A stretch of 64,000 bases of DNA from Phanerochaete sordida. Taxonomy: Eukaryota > Basidiomycota > Agaricomycetes > Polyporales > Phanerochaetaceae. Shown here piece by piece: positions 1-7,977 of the stretch (positions are counted from its first letter, which is position 1; every line of letters starts with the position of its first letter). The DNA lies in assembly GCA_019973155.2 (NCBI GenBank), contig BPQB01000001.1, positions 186,001 through 250,000 on the forward strand, in the 5' to 3' direction. The notes under the pieces were generated by a model, which was not told the origin of the DNA, ran no database searches, and saw only the letters and a program-made list of their open reading frames with translations. Position numbers and translations under genes: made by a program.

Positions 1-463
1 GCGCGGTTCTCCTTCTGGATGGCGCTCGTGAGCCCCGCACCGCCTTCCCTTGCACGCCCGCCGCTGACCGCGCACAGCTCCTCCCGATCCCGGAACACGA
101 AAAAGCGAAGCTGCTCCCGATCCGCAGCCCGCGCCTGCGCCTGCGCCTCGTCGTGCACTGGATCGACCAGCTGCGCTCGAACTGGTGGGTGCTCCCCCTC
201 GTGCGCGCCCTCCCCGCGCCCCCGTCTCACACCGCCGCGCAAGGTCGCGCGCTCACGCCCATGCCTCCCCCGCGCAGGTGGTTCTCGGGTGGCTGCACGC
301 TCTCCTGACGCGCGCCGCGCCCGCCGTGCGGCACCCCGCGGTGCTCGGCGCGCGCCGCGCCGCCCTCGCGCGCACGCGCTTCGCGTGGCTCGTCCTCGCC
401 GCCGCCGTGCTCTGGGCGCAGCTTGGAATGTGGTATGGTGGTGCGCCGCTGCCCGCTCGGTAG
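1..463 (+). CDS. 3' end of an unrecognised membrane protein gene
   Basis: The gene enters from the left edge, so only its C-terminus is visible. Reading frame 1 gives a short exon (1-27), an intron at about 28-77 (GTGAGC..ACAG), a second exon with hydrophobic and aromatic residues (VVHWIDQL, NWWVLPL), a probable intron ending in CGCGCAG near 279, and a last exon ending at the TAG at 461-463. The end of the protein has a hydrophobic stretch (WLVLAAAVLWAQL) close to the C-terminus, which suggests a membrane anchor or a final transmembrane helix. Position of the second intron is inferred: it joins two hydrophobic segments in frame, while reading through meets a stop soon after. No family is recognised. 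Confidence 0.5.
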
Positions 464-663
464 CGCGCGTGTGGAGTCGTGTTTGTGCTGTGTCTCTGTC
501 TGTCGCGTCGTGCCACACCCTATGTCCCGTTCTACTGTAGATACCCCCGCCCCCGCTGTCTGCCCCCCGCCTCTTGTTTTGCCCGGATCTCCACGTCGGA
601 CGCCTGCGCACTGCTCCCGGATGGTCTCGTCTTTCTCCCCCCTTTTTTCGTTGTGCTGTAGTT

Positions 664-817
664 GTATGGTGTGGTGTATCTTGCGTTTGCGTTGTTGTAA
701 TATGATTTTGGGGTCGGTTTTCGCTTCGAGGACGGTGTGCGTACGGGGTGGTATATCCTGCGTTTACGCTGGTATAATATGATTCCGAAGTCGGGTTTCG
801 TTTCGAGGACGGTGTGC
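664..817. repeat. Imperfect direct tandem repeat, two copies, 77-bp period
   Basis: Two adjacent copies start near 664 and 741. Anchors are TATCTTGCG at 677 against TATCCTGCG at 754, and GAGGACGGTGTGC at 728 against 805; both anchor pairs are exactly 77 bases apart. The copies differ by scattered substitutions. Confidence 0.85.
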
Positions 818-1354
818 TGGTGGGCGCCGGAGCGAACGACGACGCCTGCCGTGTTTGGAATCGCGGGTTTGCTTCCGCGCGTAGCGCCCGCGCCGGACGA
901 TTTCTCGCGAGAATCACTCGCCGCCCCTTGACTGCACCTCGCTATTATACTTCTTGCTTTACTCCTGGTCGTATTAACTTACGCTTCAGGCCATGGTGCC
1001 AGGCTAGCTCTCGACGTCGAAGACGAGGCCCATAGGTCTCTGGGATGCCCAGCCGTGCGCTGGCTCGCCACCCCGGGCGTATGCCACTCATTCCTGCGAA
1101 CAGACGACCGCGACATGTGCGCGGTGACCGCAGTGCGGCAGAGCGGGAAGTGCCGTCGGTTTTCTGGGAGTCTGGTTCTGCGCTTTGTGCGACATTTCGT
1201 GTTCTGGCTTGGGTGTAGAGCACACATTGACACGGGCGACAGCGCGCGGCTGTCCTGCGCATGGTGCGGCCGAAACGCAGAACATGCGCATCGGGCGACG
1301 GACTGTTGCGGTCGCCCCCATTTTGCAGCCACTCATCGTGATGGGGCGAGAGGG

Positions 1355-1359
1355 TATAA
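1355..1359 (+). promoter_or_regulatory. TATA box of the disrupted small secreted-protein copy
   Basis: GTATAAG follows GGCGAGAG and lies about 60 bases before the ATG at 1416. The same GCGAGAG-TATA arrangement precedes the intact copy at 4620, so the promoter was duplicated with the gene. Confidence 0.6.
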
Positions 1360-1415
1360 GCATGGCCTGCGACATGCCGTCCTCCAGGCACACCCTCACC
1401 CTCTCCCGCTCTCCC

Positions 1416-1737
1416 ATGCATCTGCGCAGGACTCTTGCGTGAGCCGTGTTGGTCTCCAGCGTCGCGCTCGCGGCGCCCGTAGGTGCGCCACGCGATGCCA
1501 CGCTGCTGCATTTCCGGACGCTCACCCTCGACCGTCCAGCTTTTCGCGCACCCGAGGTGCGACGGACGCGGTCTGCGTCCGAGGCTCTGCGAGGTATGTG
1601 CCTCTCTACGCACTAGAGAAAGCCGTACGCTGACATGGACACGGACAGCACGGCCCCGCGATGATTCGAACAAGGCAGTGATCCTGAGGCACAGGATACA
1701 TGTCACCGTGAAGGATCCCGACGGGGCTTCGGTCTGA
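1416..1737 (+). pseudogene. Small secreted-protein family, copy 1, with an early stop codon
   Basis: Three-exon member of the local family: exon 1 1416-1482, intron 1483-1539, exon 2 1540-1593, intron 1594-1648, exon 3 1649-1737. Exon 1 encodes a signal-peptide-like stretch ending AALAAPV-type, but codon 9 is TGA where the paralog at 4620 has TGC (Cys). Both introns keep good GT and AG ends and stay in phase 1, and the last exon keeps the family motif (VILRHRIHVTVK). The exon 3 ending is nearly the same as in the 4620 copy (DSNKAVILRHRIH here, DSDDSVILRHRIH there). The only lesion I see is the stop codon, so inactivation looks recent; a sequencing error cannot be excluded. Confidence 0.7.
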
Positions 1738-2007
1738 CGGACGTTGCGGGCTGCGTCCGCGATGGCTGTCGGGGCCTGTGATAAATCCGCGCGGGCCTCT
1801 GACATGACCCAGCCTAAGCACAGCTGTGCTGCGAACGGAATGGGACGAACGTTCTCGCTGACCTCGCTGTGCGAGCTCTGTAGCGTCTGTGCCGCTGCCA
1901 TCCGCCACGCAGTGCAAGGACGGATCCCCACGCTCTCACGGCGGAGCACTCCCTCTCCTGGAATGGACTTGGTCTGTAACGACGGTGCTCGCACTTCGTT
2001 GGGGTAT

Positions 2008-2338
2008 CTACAAGCTGCGCAGCCCTATCAACCGGTACCGGTACATGTGCACTTGCAATCCGGTGGGCAGGGACGCTCTAGACATGCAAGGGGTACGACA
2101 GCTGTGCGTCAGCTGTTGAGTCCTTGCAGAGGCGTGGGCATACCTGCCTTCCAACATGTCTCGAGCGGCGCTGTCAGGTGCTGAGCGTTCGGTAAGCTGT
2201 GCTGCAATGATGTTGGGATTCAGCATCCGGCTGGACGTGTGTTGGGCGTGGCGTGAGAGACGCACCTACTGGCAGAGCCGCAGTGAGCGCTACTGCAATG
2301 AGCAGAATGCTGAAGAAAGCTTGGACTCGGAGGTGCAT
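2008..2338 (-). CDS. Small secreted protein, divergent subfamily, copy A
   Basis: Exon 1 (2266-2338) encodes a 24-residue signal peptide (starting MHLRVQAFFSILL, ending TAALPV) and stops in phase 1 at a GTGCGT donor. Intron 1 is 2202-2265. Exon 2 starts at 2201 (AQLTERSAPDSAARDMLEG). A second intron with donor GTATGC at 2143 is likely and keeps the frame; its acceptor is uncertain (CACAG or TCTAG), giving 66 or 74 residues. The stop is TAG at 2008-2010. The mature part is Ser-, Arg- and His-rich. The exon-1 and intron layout matches the other local copies, but the last-exon I-L-x-H motif is absent or strongly diverged, so family membership rests on the first exon and position. TTATAA lies about 90 bases upstream. 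Confidence 0.55.
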
Positions 2339-2427
2339 GTCGATTTCGGGGGTATGTGTAGTGGAGGCGAGTCGGATTCTGCCGTGTCCGCCGGCAGTGC
2401 AGCGGTATTGCGCCGTGCGGTAGCAGC

Positions 2428-2433
2428 TTATAA
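2428..2433 (-). promoter_or_regulatory. TATA box of small secreted-protein copy A
   Basis: CTTATAAGC on the minus strand, about 90 bases before the start at 2338. The tandem copy B has the related CATATAAGC at the same relative place (3108-3115). Confidence 0.5.
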
Positions 2434-2453
2434 GCGTGCACCGTTATAAGCTG

Positions 2454-3019
2454 CTATCGATACATGGTTGCACGAAGCCCGTACACCGTACTTCTCAAAT
2501 TGCCGACCGAGCCGCTCAGTGACAGCTCTTGTGATGGCAAAGATAGCAGCGGCGCTGTATTGTAAGCACGATCTTCCTTGATGATGTTGTATGGGCCATA
2601 TACTGAAACCCACTGGCGCAGGCTCCAAGCTGAGATGGTAATCCGATTGGTCTGCCACGATGGGGCTTGCACGTTAGGGTATCTACAAGCTAGTAGGCTA
2701 CGCAGCCCTATCAATCGGTGCATGTGCGTCGCGCGTGCTCGGTACTCGGTGGGCAGGTACGCTCTAGAAATGCAATGAGTACGACAGCTTTGCTTCAGCT
2801 GCTGAGCTCTTGCGGACGCGTGAGCATGCGTGCCTTCTAACATGGCTCGAGCGGCGCTTTCAGGTGCTGAGCGTTCGGAAAGCTGTGCTGCGAGGATATC
2901 AGGATTCAGCCGGCCGGAATTGTGGCCCACATGGCCTGAGACACACCAGCTGGTAGAGCCGCAGTGAGTAGTACTGCAGCGAGCAGGATGCTGACGATTG
3001 CTTGGATCCTGAGGTGCAT
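2454..3019 (-). CDS. Small secreted protein, divergent subfamily, copy B, C-terminally extended
   Basis: Tandem paralog of copy A. Exon 1 (2947-3019) encodes a 24-residue signal peptide (MHLRIQAIVSILL to TAALPA) ending in phase 1. Intron 1 is 2888-2946 (GTGTGT..CGCAG). Exon 2 begins AQLSERSAPESAARAMLEG and reads on for about 144 codons to a stop at 2454-2456, 168 residues in all. Compared with copy A, the second donor is lost (GGTATG has become CGCATG) and a 7-base insertion removes the stop, so the tail of about 80 residues is translated from what is upstream DNA of copy A. That tail is probably accidental. The gene could be functional only in its N-terminal half, or be decaying. Confidence 0.45.
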
Positions 3020-3580
3020 GTCGATTTCAAGAGGATGTATAGTGAAGGCGAGTCGGATTCTGTCGTGTACTACGCGGGTGCAGCCATGTTGCACCTTGCG
3101 TTAGCAGCTTATATGTGCACTTCTTTGCAGACTGCTATCGACGTATGGTTACACAAAGCCCGTACGCCGTCCTTCTCAAATTGCCGTCCGAACTTTCCAG
3201 TGACAGCTCTTGTGACGGCAGAGATAGCGGCTCTATTGTAGACACGATCCTCCGCGATGAAGTCGTATGAGACATCCAGTAGATCTTGTGGGCGCAGGCT
3301 CTATGCTAGGATGAGGTGCAGCGCTGGACGTCGGGCACCCGGCTTCAGTTTGCCTGACAGGGACCGTGAGATGTGCCGCTTCCCGTGTGCATGCCGCCAT
3401 CGAGATATTTGCGGCGAGAGATTAGCGTGCTCGCATCAAATCCAAACTTTGCCCTATTTCCTTCAGGCAGCTCCAATGCTCTCAAATGCACAGTACAGCG
3501 TTGCTTTCATGTTACGTGCGGTATATCGGCGCAGACGGCGAACCACGACACCTTCCCTTTTTGGTCCCGTGCTGCGGCGC

Positions 3581-3743
3581 TTATATAATCCCGTCTTCTC
3601 CTTCGCCGGCTCCGCCCCGAGGCCCGTTTCGTCCTTTCCTTCATTCTCCCATGTTCAGCTGGCCACAAAACCTACCCCACCCCGCTCTCTACTCGACACT
3701 ACAGTCCGCCCCCTTGCATTATAGCTCCATGTTCGCGTCATGA
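3581..3743 (+). other. TATA-led unit with a 30-codon ORF, copy 1
   Basis: TTATATAATC at 3581-3590 is followed by a pyrimidine-rich leader and an ATG at 3651 opening a 30-residue ORF that ends at the TGA at 3741-3743. The paralogous unit at 5516-5669 has the same layout and a 30-residue ORF of exactly the same length, but the two peptides are barely alike. The ORF may simply be part of a duplicated leader. Confidence 0.3.
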
Positions 3744-4551
3744 AAAACGAAGATGTGTCTCAATTCTAAGGCCTGAGAAGTCGATACCTCGTATCCCTGC
3801 TCAACTCTGGATCCTCTATATCTCTCTCCGGATCCTCTATATCTCTCCCTGCTTGCTGCAAGCTACCACTGAGCCAATCCCTGAATTTTCCTCGAGCGGT
3901 TTTTCCCGAGTCATGGCGCCGTCTTCGCGCCGCCCGTTGACTACACCTCGTTGTCCTCTATCGGGCCTAACTTGTGGCTCAACGGAGCCTGCGTTTATGG
4001 GCGATGGCGGCACTCTGGCTCTCTATGTCGAAGACGAATCTGGGACCCTCTGCTTTGTCGACCTGTGCACTGCCTCGCCGCGACGGGCGATGATAATGGG
4101 CATGAGCGAGGTGTTCGGGTTAAGATGTACGCCTGGCAGGTGAACAAGGTGGGGCGGTGAGTTGAACCGCTTGGATGCGCGCGTGCCCGTGACTGACGAA
4201 GCGGTGCCAGGGAGGCTGCAATCCAACAGGTCTACAATGCAGCACGGACCCTGAAGCCTCCATATACATCCGGCTGGGGCTCGAAGGCCTAAGCGGATCG
4301 TGTTTTCATTCTCGTTGACCGCAGTACATCAAAAAGTGGAAGTTCGGTAGGTTGTTCGAGAGCCTGACTCTGCGCTTCACTTGATCCTTTCGGCGCCCCC
4401 ATTGCCAGGATGAGCCTGCGGGGACGAAGCATGCAAGACAGCACGCAGCTGTCCTGTGCTCCGTGCGGCTGCAATGCAGACTACGCGTATGGAGTCACGA
4501 TAACGAGCTGTCTTCTGCATGCTTCATTCGTCCGCCGCGACGGCGCGAGAG

Positions 4552-4558
4552 TATATAA
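4552..4558 (+). promoter_or_regulatory. TATA box of small secreted-protein copy C
   Basis: TATATAA in GAGAGTATATAAGC, 62-68 bases before the ATG at 4620. This is the common spacing for the better copies of this family. Confidence 0.7.
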
Positions 4559-4619
4559 GCTCTGCGTTCGACCGAGGACTCCCGAAATACACTCGTCCCC
4601 GCTCTCCCGGCGCTCTCTA

Positions 4620-4946
4620 ATGCAGCTGTACAAATTCCTCTGGTGCGCGGCGGTGCTGGTCTCTGGCCCTGTCCGTGCTGCACCTATAGGTAAGAAACTC
4701 GATGCAAGTTCACACTATCCCCGGACACTCACCCTCGGTCTTCTAGCTGGCAGTGCGCTTGACATGGCGCAGCGGTCACAGCCCAAGTCCGAGGCTTCGC
4801 ACAGTATGCCGCTCTCTGCACATTGGCTGAACCGCACACTAACGTGGGAATTGACAGCACGGCCCCGCTATGATTCAGACGACTCCGTGATCCTGAGGCA
4901 TAGAATTCATGTCAACGTGAAGGAGCCCGACCCGACCTCGGTCTGA
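4620..4946 (+). CDS. Small secreted protein with C-terminal IL-x-H-R-IH motif, copy C
   Basis: Exon 1 4620-4689 encodes a 23-residue signal peptide (MQLYKFLWCAAVL to AAPI) and ends in phase 1. Intron 1 is 4690-4746, exon 2 4747-4803, intron 2 4804-4857 (phase 1), and exon 3 4858-4946 ends DPTSV then TGA. The product is 71 residues, about 48 after signal cleavage, with no cysteine in the mature part. Both introns are multiples of three, so the genomic frame stays open, but the paralog at 1416 keeps the same splice sites with unequal lengths, which supports the introns. Exon 3 carries VILRHRIHVNVKE, aligning with AILAHKIHYKVDK of the copy at 9823. Function unknown; secretion is inferred from the signal peptide. 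Confidence 0.75.
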   Translation: MQLYKFLWCAAVLVSGPVRAAPIGKKLDASSHYPRTLTLGLLAGSALDMAQRSQPKSEASHSMPLSAHWLNRTLTWELTARPRYDSDDSVILRHRIHVNVKEPDPTSV

Positions 4947-5464
4947 CGTGCCCTGCGACTCACGGACTTGGCAGATCTGATTCATTGTGTCGTATAACCC
5001 CGGAAGTTCCTCAGGGCCTCACAGCGGAACACAAGCTATGCAGCCTTCTCACTTGCATGTGCGCCGTGTGAGCTCGGTACCTCTTTTGTGAAACTCTGTC
5101 CAAACTCTAAGCGACAACTCCTGCGATGGCAGAGATGGCGACCTAACTGTTAGCATGCTCCTCCGTGATGATATCGTATGGGGAGTACGCCACATCTTGC
5201 GTGGACCAGCGCCATGTTGATATGTTGCTCAGGTGTTTTTGACCGTCGGGGTGCAGCACAGGTCGTCGGGCACCGCACCCAGTTTGCCTGACAAGAAGGG
5301 CAGTGCTTCCCTTCCCGTATGCATGCCGCCATCTCGGAAACATCAGTGGCGAAGGTTGAGCAGCGTAACCCTTTTGTGCCAGCAATATTTACAGTCTTTC
5401 TTAGGTAGTCTGAAACGCTGACTTAACCACTACGGCGGGATACTTGCGCATCAGCGCGGACGGT

Positions 5465-5503
5465 GGACCACGACACCTTCCCTTTTCAGGCATGTCGTGG
5501 TCC
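5465..5503. repeat. 11-bp perfect inverted repeat
   Basis: GGACCACGACA at 5465-5475 is matched by TGTCGTGGTCC at 5493-5503 with a 17-base spacer, just upstream of the TATA-like CTTACATAATC. The paralogous place near 3540 keeps only the left arm. Confidence 0.8.
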
Positions 5504-5515
5504 CTCTGAGGGCGC

Positions 5516-5669
5516 TTACATAATCACGTCTTCTCGTTCGCTCGACGCCTTGTTTCGCTCTTTCATTCGTTCCCCCATGTCCTACGCTCGCCTTGCGAAG
5601 TCTTGCCCCTCCCCGCTATCTACTCGTACCAACAACCTGTTGTCTCGTGTAGACATGCCCGCGCAATGA
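5516..5669 (+). other. TATA-led unit with a 30-codon ORF, copy 2
   Basis: CTTACATAATC at about 5516-5526 aligns with CTTATATAATC of the copy at 3580. An ATG at 5577 opens a 30-residue ORF ending at the TGA at 5667-5669. The downstream DNA also resembles the region after 3743, so the segment was duplicated as a block. Confidence 0.3.
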
Positions 5670-5904
5670 CGAATGACGCTGTGTCTGAATCTTGAAAGGT
5701 GGGCAAGTCATAGTATCGGTTTTGTGCTCTTCGTCTCGCTCTCGTGTCGCTCTCTGCTCGCTACAGACTATCAGCGAGCCGATTCCCTATCTTCTCCTAT
5801 GTTCTCAACCGATTTTTGGGTCGTGACGCAGTCATCGCGACCAGCTTGCTCGAGAGGAACGACGTCCGCGACGCTGACGCGGCACCCACTGCCAGAAAAG
5901 GGCG

Positions 5905-6114
5905 AATCTCCGCAGCATTGCAGGGGAGATTTGACAGCGCCGACCACTGGCAGAGGGTGGCCGACGTCACCTCGCAGTGGCGTCGGGCTGGATTTCACGT
6001 GAAACAATTTCTCCCTGCACATTGCAGGGAGAAATTGCTTCGCCCCAGCCTCACGTCACCAGTATGGGGATATCACATGCTGCAACTTCTCCAGCATTTT
6101 ACGGGGAAAGTTGC
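5905..6114. repeat. Three related stem-loop palindromes in a row
   Basis: The central one (6005-6037) is a perfect 15-bp palindrome with a CAT loop: CAATTTCTCCCTGCA and its complement. Flanking imperfect versions lie at 5905-5931 (AATCTCC with GGAGATT) and 6082-6114 (GCAACTTCTCC with GGGGAAAGTTGC). All three share the order TCTCC, GCA, CATT, then GGGGA or GGGAGA, so they look like copies of one element spaced about 80-100 bases apart. Confidence 0.75.
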
Positions 6115-7027
6115 TAGACGCCTGCTGCCCTGTCTTTGCTCTTCTCCGCTTTCGTCTTGAGACATACCTTTGAGCTTCACCGCCGCCTCTGCCCTTTCCG
6201 TACAGCTGCTCCCTGCCCGGCCATATCATCATCCCATATCACCATCGTCGTTCCACGTCCTAGACCATGTTCAGCGTACATAGGTCGCCACCTACGAATA
6301 TACATGGGTTTCTCGAGATGTCCACACAGCTGTACCAGGGCCGTCTCGTGGCGACTGTGTGGCATTCCGATGTTTGCGGCGCGAAGTATGCACCAGCATG
6401 TGTCTTCACGGCTGCCGTACGCGTCTCGACGTGGAATCTGGTCAACACAGCGGTACGTCTACGCAGCCTGTGATCTTATCAAATACGTCGTGCTTCTCAA
6501 ATCTCCGTCGAAGGCAGTTCCAGTGATGGCGCAGTTGGCCAATGTGTCACAAGGATGGTTGTCAAAAGGGGCGTTGAGAGAACCTCGTATCTCATTTCTG
6601 GTCAGGTTCTTCTGAGAGGTGAGATGTATAGTGCGACGTTCGGCGGCGCGCTGCAGTCTACCTCCAAGTGAGTCATAGTGTGCGCATATAGCCGGAGTCT
6701 CCCACCGACGACAGAACGGCATTGATGCTCTTTCTGATGATCATGCTGTGCCTTTGTTAAGGTAATGCGCGGGATGAGGCGGCAACACGATGTCTGTGAT
6801 CGTGTTCCATCGCCTCTATCACGTAACAGCTGGCACAACCGCTACAACCGTCACATTCGTATTGTGTCTAGTCTACTCATTTTAATACTCATCATTTAAT
6901 GTCTATCACCGTCCGTCTCACTCCTGTCGCTCAAGGTGAGGCCCCCGACAGCTCAAAGGGGTGCGCCACACGGTGCTCACGGATGAGAGGCTCGATTGAC
7001 GCCACCTGCCTGGTGTGATCAAGCCAT

Positions 7028-7374
7028 CTACAGCGAGGGGAGGCTAGAGGGCGTGATTGAGGATACGTCCACTAATGGCTCAGCCTCCGTCTCGTTGACT
7101 TTGTAATGGATCTTGTGGGCCAAAATGGACTCTCCTGCGAGGTCTGCATTCACAGCGTATTCAGCCGCAGCAAGATAAGAAGTGACGCACTCATTCCGCC
7201 CCTGGGCCCTATTTGTGAGCGCAAAGAGCTGCCTCCGAGAGGTAGAGCTGGGTTTGTATCGCCAGTGAGTTTACTTGCGAGGGTGCGGCGCAATAGCAGT
7301 TGGGCCTTACCTATTGGGCTGGCAGCGGCTACGCCGATGGCGAGAACGGCGTACGCGAATTTCCAGAAGTACAT
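7028..7374 (-). CDS. Small secreted protein with C-terminal ILAHKIHY motif, copy D
   Basis: Exon 1 7311-7374 encodes a signal peptide of 21 residues (MYFWKFAYAVLAIG to AASPI), phase 1. Intron 1 is 7248-7310 (GTAAGG..CCCAG), exon 2 7191-7247 (LPLGGSSLRSQIGPRGGM), intron 2 7144-7190 (GTGCGT..TGCAG, branch GCTGAAT), and exon 3 7028-7143. The product is 78 residues and ends TPSSLPSL. The phase-1/phase-1 splicing exactly restores the frame of ESILAHKIHYKVNE, which is the evidence for the second intron; without it the ORF stops early. Function unknown. A TATATAT box lies about 55 bases upstream on the minus strand. Confidence 0.7.
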
Positions 7375-7427
7375 GACGAGCGTAAGTGGGACGCACTAGG
7401 AGAATTATAAATTCCGTCGTCCGTATG

Positions 7428-7434
7428 TATATAT
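7428..7434 (-). promoter_or_regulatory. TATA box of small secreted-protein copy D
   Basis: TATATAT read on the minus strand in AGGATATATACATACGG, about 55 bases before the ATG at 7374. Copy E has the near-identical AGGATATATACATGC. Confidence 0.65.
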
Positions 7435-7923
7435 CCTTGCAGGCGATAGCGCAGCGCGCAGCTCGGTTCCGTGGACAGCCCATGTACAGCTCGCCGGCTA
7501 TTACAGAGGCTGTTAAATACCGGCTGCTCGGTGCACGACTCTGGCAACTATGCATCTCGTCCCCGGAGAAGGCTGATAAGGGCGTATCAGAGTCCCAGAC
7601 CAGCGAAGGCTTCTCACACTCGCGCCAGGAAGAGCTGCGGCCATCCGAGCGCATGATGGTTCAGTGCTCTTCGCTACAGTATACGGATCAATATCTGGGT
7701 CTGGGCCTAATACCGACCTACTCCGGCTGCTGTATGTGAGAAGAGCGGCGTTTAAGATACTGGTATGGCAGTGTCGAAGGCGATAGCTCTTGTACTCGGT
7801 ATACTGAGTTTTAACCTTGCTTGATAATAGCTGAAATACGAGTTTAACGGCGTAGGAGTAGACAGATGCTTACGAGGCAAGCTTTCTCATACCCATATGG
7901 ACGAATAGCTGTCTGCAAAGGAC

Positions 7924-7977
7924 CAATGGGGGCAATCGCTGCTATCGCAGCGAGGGTGGCAAAATTAAGACGTTTGG
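7924..7977 (-). pseudogene. Relic first exon of the small secreted-protein family
   Basis: The minus strand reads RLNFATLAAIAAIAPI followed by GGT, like the signal-peptide exons of the family, which end in A-x-P then a phase-1 donor. The position expected for the ATG reads AAA and the donor reads GTCCTT, so it would not be expressed normally. No matching later exons are visible. The call rests on this one stretch and could be chance. Confidence 0.3.

Larger units (their letters stand above)
464..1415. other. Intergenic region with a 77-bp tandem repeat and a duplicated segment
   Basis: Contains the 3' flank of the left-edge gene, a two-copy 77-bp tandem repeat (664-817), and from about 890 a segment that reappears near 3915-4100 ahead of the next small secreted-protein gene of the same strand. 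No credible gene is seen; the long minus-strand ORF across 945-1994 runs through duplicated non-coding DNA. Confidence 0.5.
1990..3310. repeat. Two tandem direct copies of a ~0.66-kb unit, each with a minus-strand secreted-protein gene
   Basis: The first unit (about 1990-2650) and second unit (about 2655-3310) align over most of their length. Examples are GGGTATCTACAAGCT at about 2002 and 2677, GGTGCTGAGCGTTCGG at about 2177 and 2862, and GAGGTGCATGTCGATTTC at about 2330 and 3011. Several small indels separate the copies, including a 7-base insertion that removes the stop codon of the second gene. A third, truncated relic of the right-hand end of the unit lies at about 5040-5345. Confidence 0.8.
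3020..4619. other. Duplicated intergenic DNA with a TATA-led short transcription unit
   Basis: Includes the promoter side of copy B and a conserved minus-strand fragment at about 3160-3310 that reads like a relic coding piece (GRQFEK, EDRVYN) also seen at 2480-2640. A TATA-led unit with a 30-codon ORF is at 3581-3743, and a short tandem doublet (GGATCCTCTATATCTCTC) at about 3809-3850. From 3915 comes the segment shared with 890-1060 that introduces the next gene. Confidence 0.5.
4947..7027. other. Decayed duplicates and palindromes, no credible gene
   Basis: At about 5040-5345 a truncated relic of the copy A/B unit (promoter end only) is followed by a second TATA-led unit with a 30-codon ORF (5516-5669), an 11-bp inverted repeat, and three related palindromes (5905-6114). 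From about 6450 begins a unit of roughly 1.7 kb that is repeated from about 8090. ORFs in this stretch show no family resemblance. Confidence 0.45.

Noticed and set aside
945..1994. 349-codon minus-strand ORF
   Set aside because: It runs across duplicated promoter DNA and antisense to copy 1; the paralogous region near 4000-4950 does not keep it open.
3245..3310. AHKIYW peptide on the minus strand, resembling the secreted-protein motif
   Set aside because: The equivalent place in the tandem unit (about 2600) does not keep it and there is no upstream exon; probably chance.
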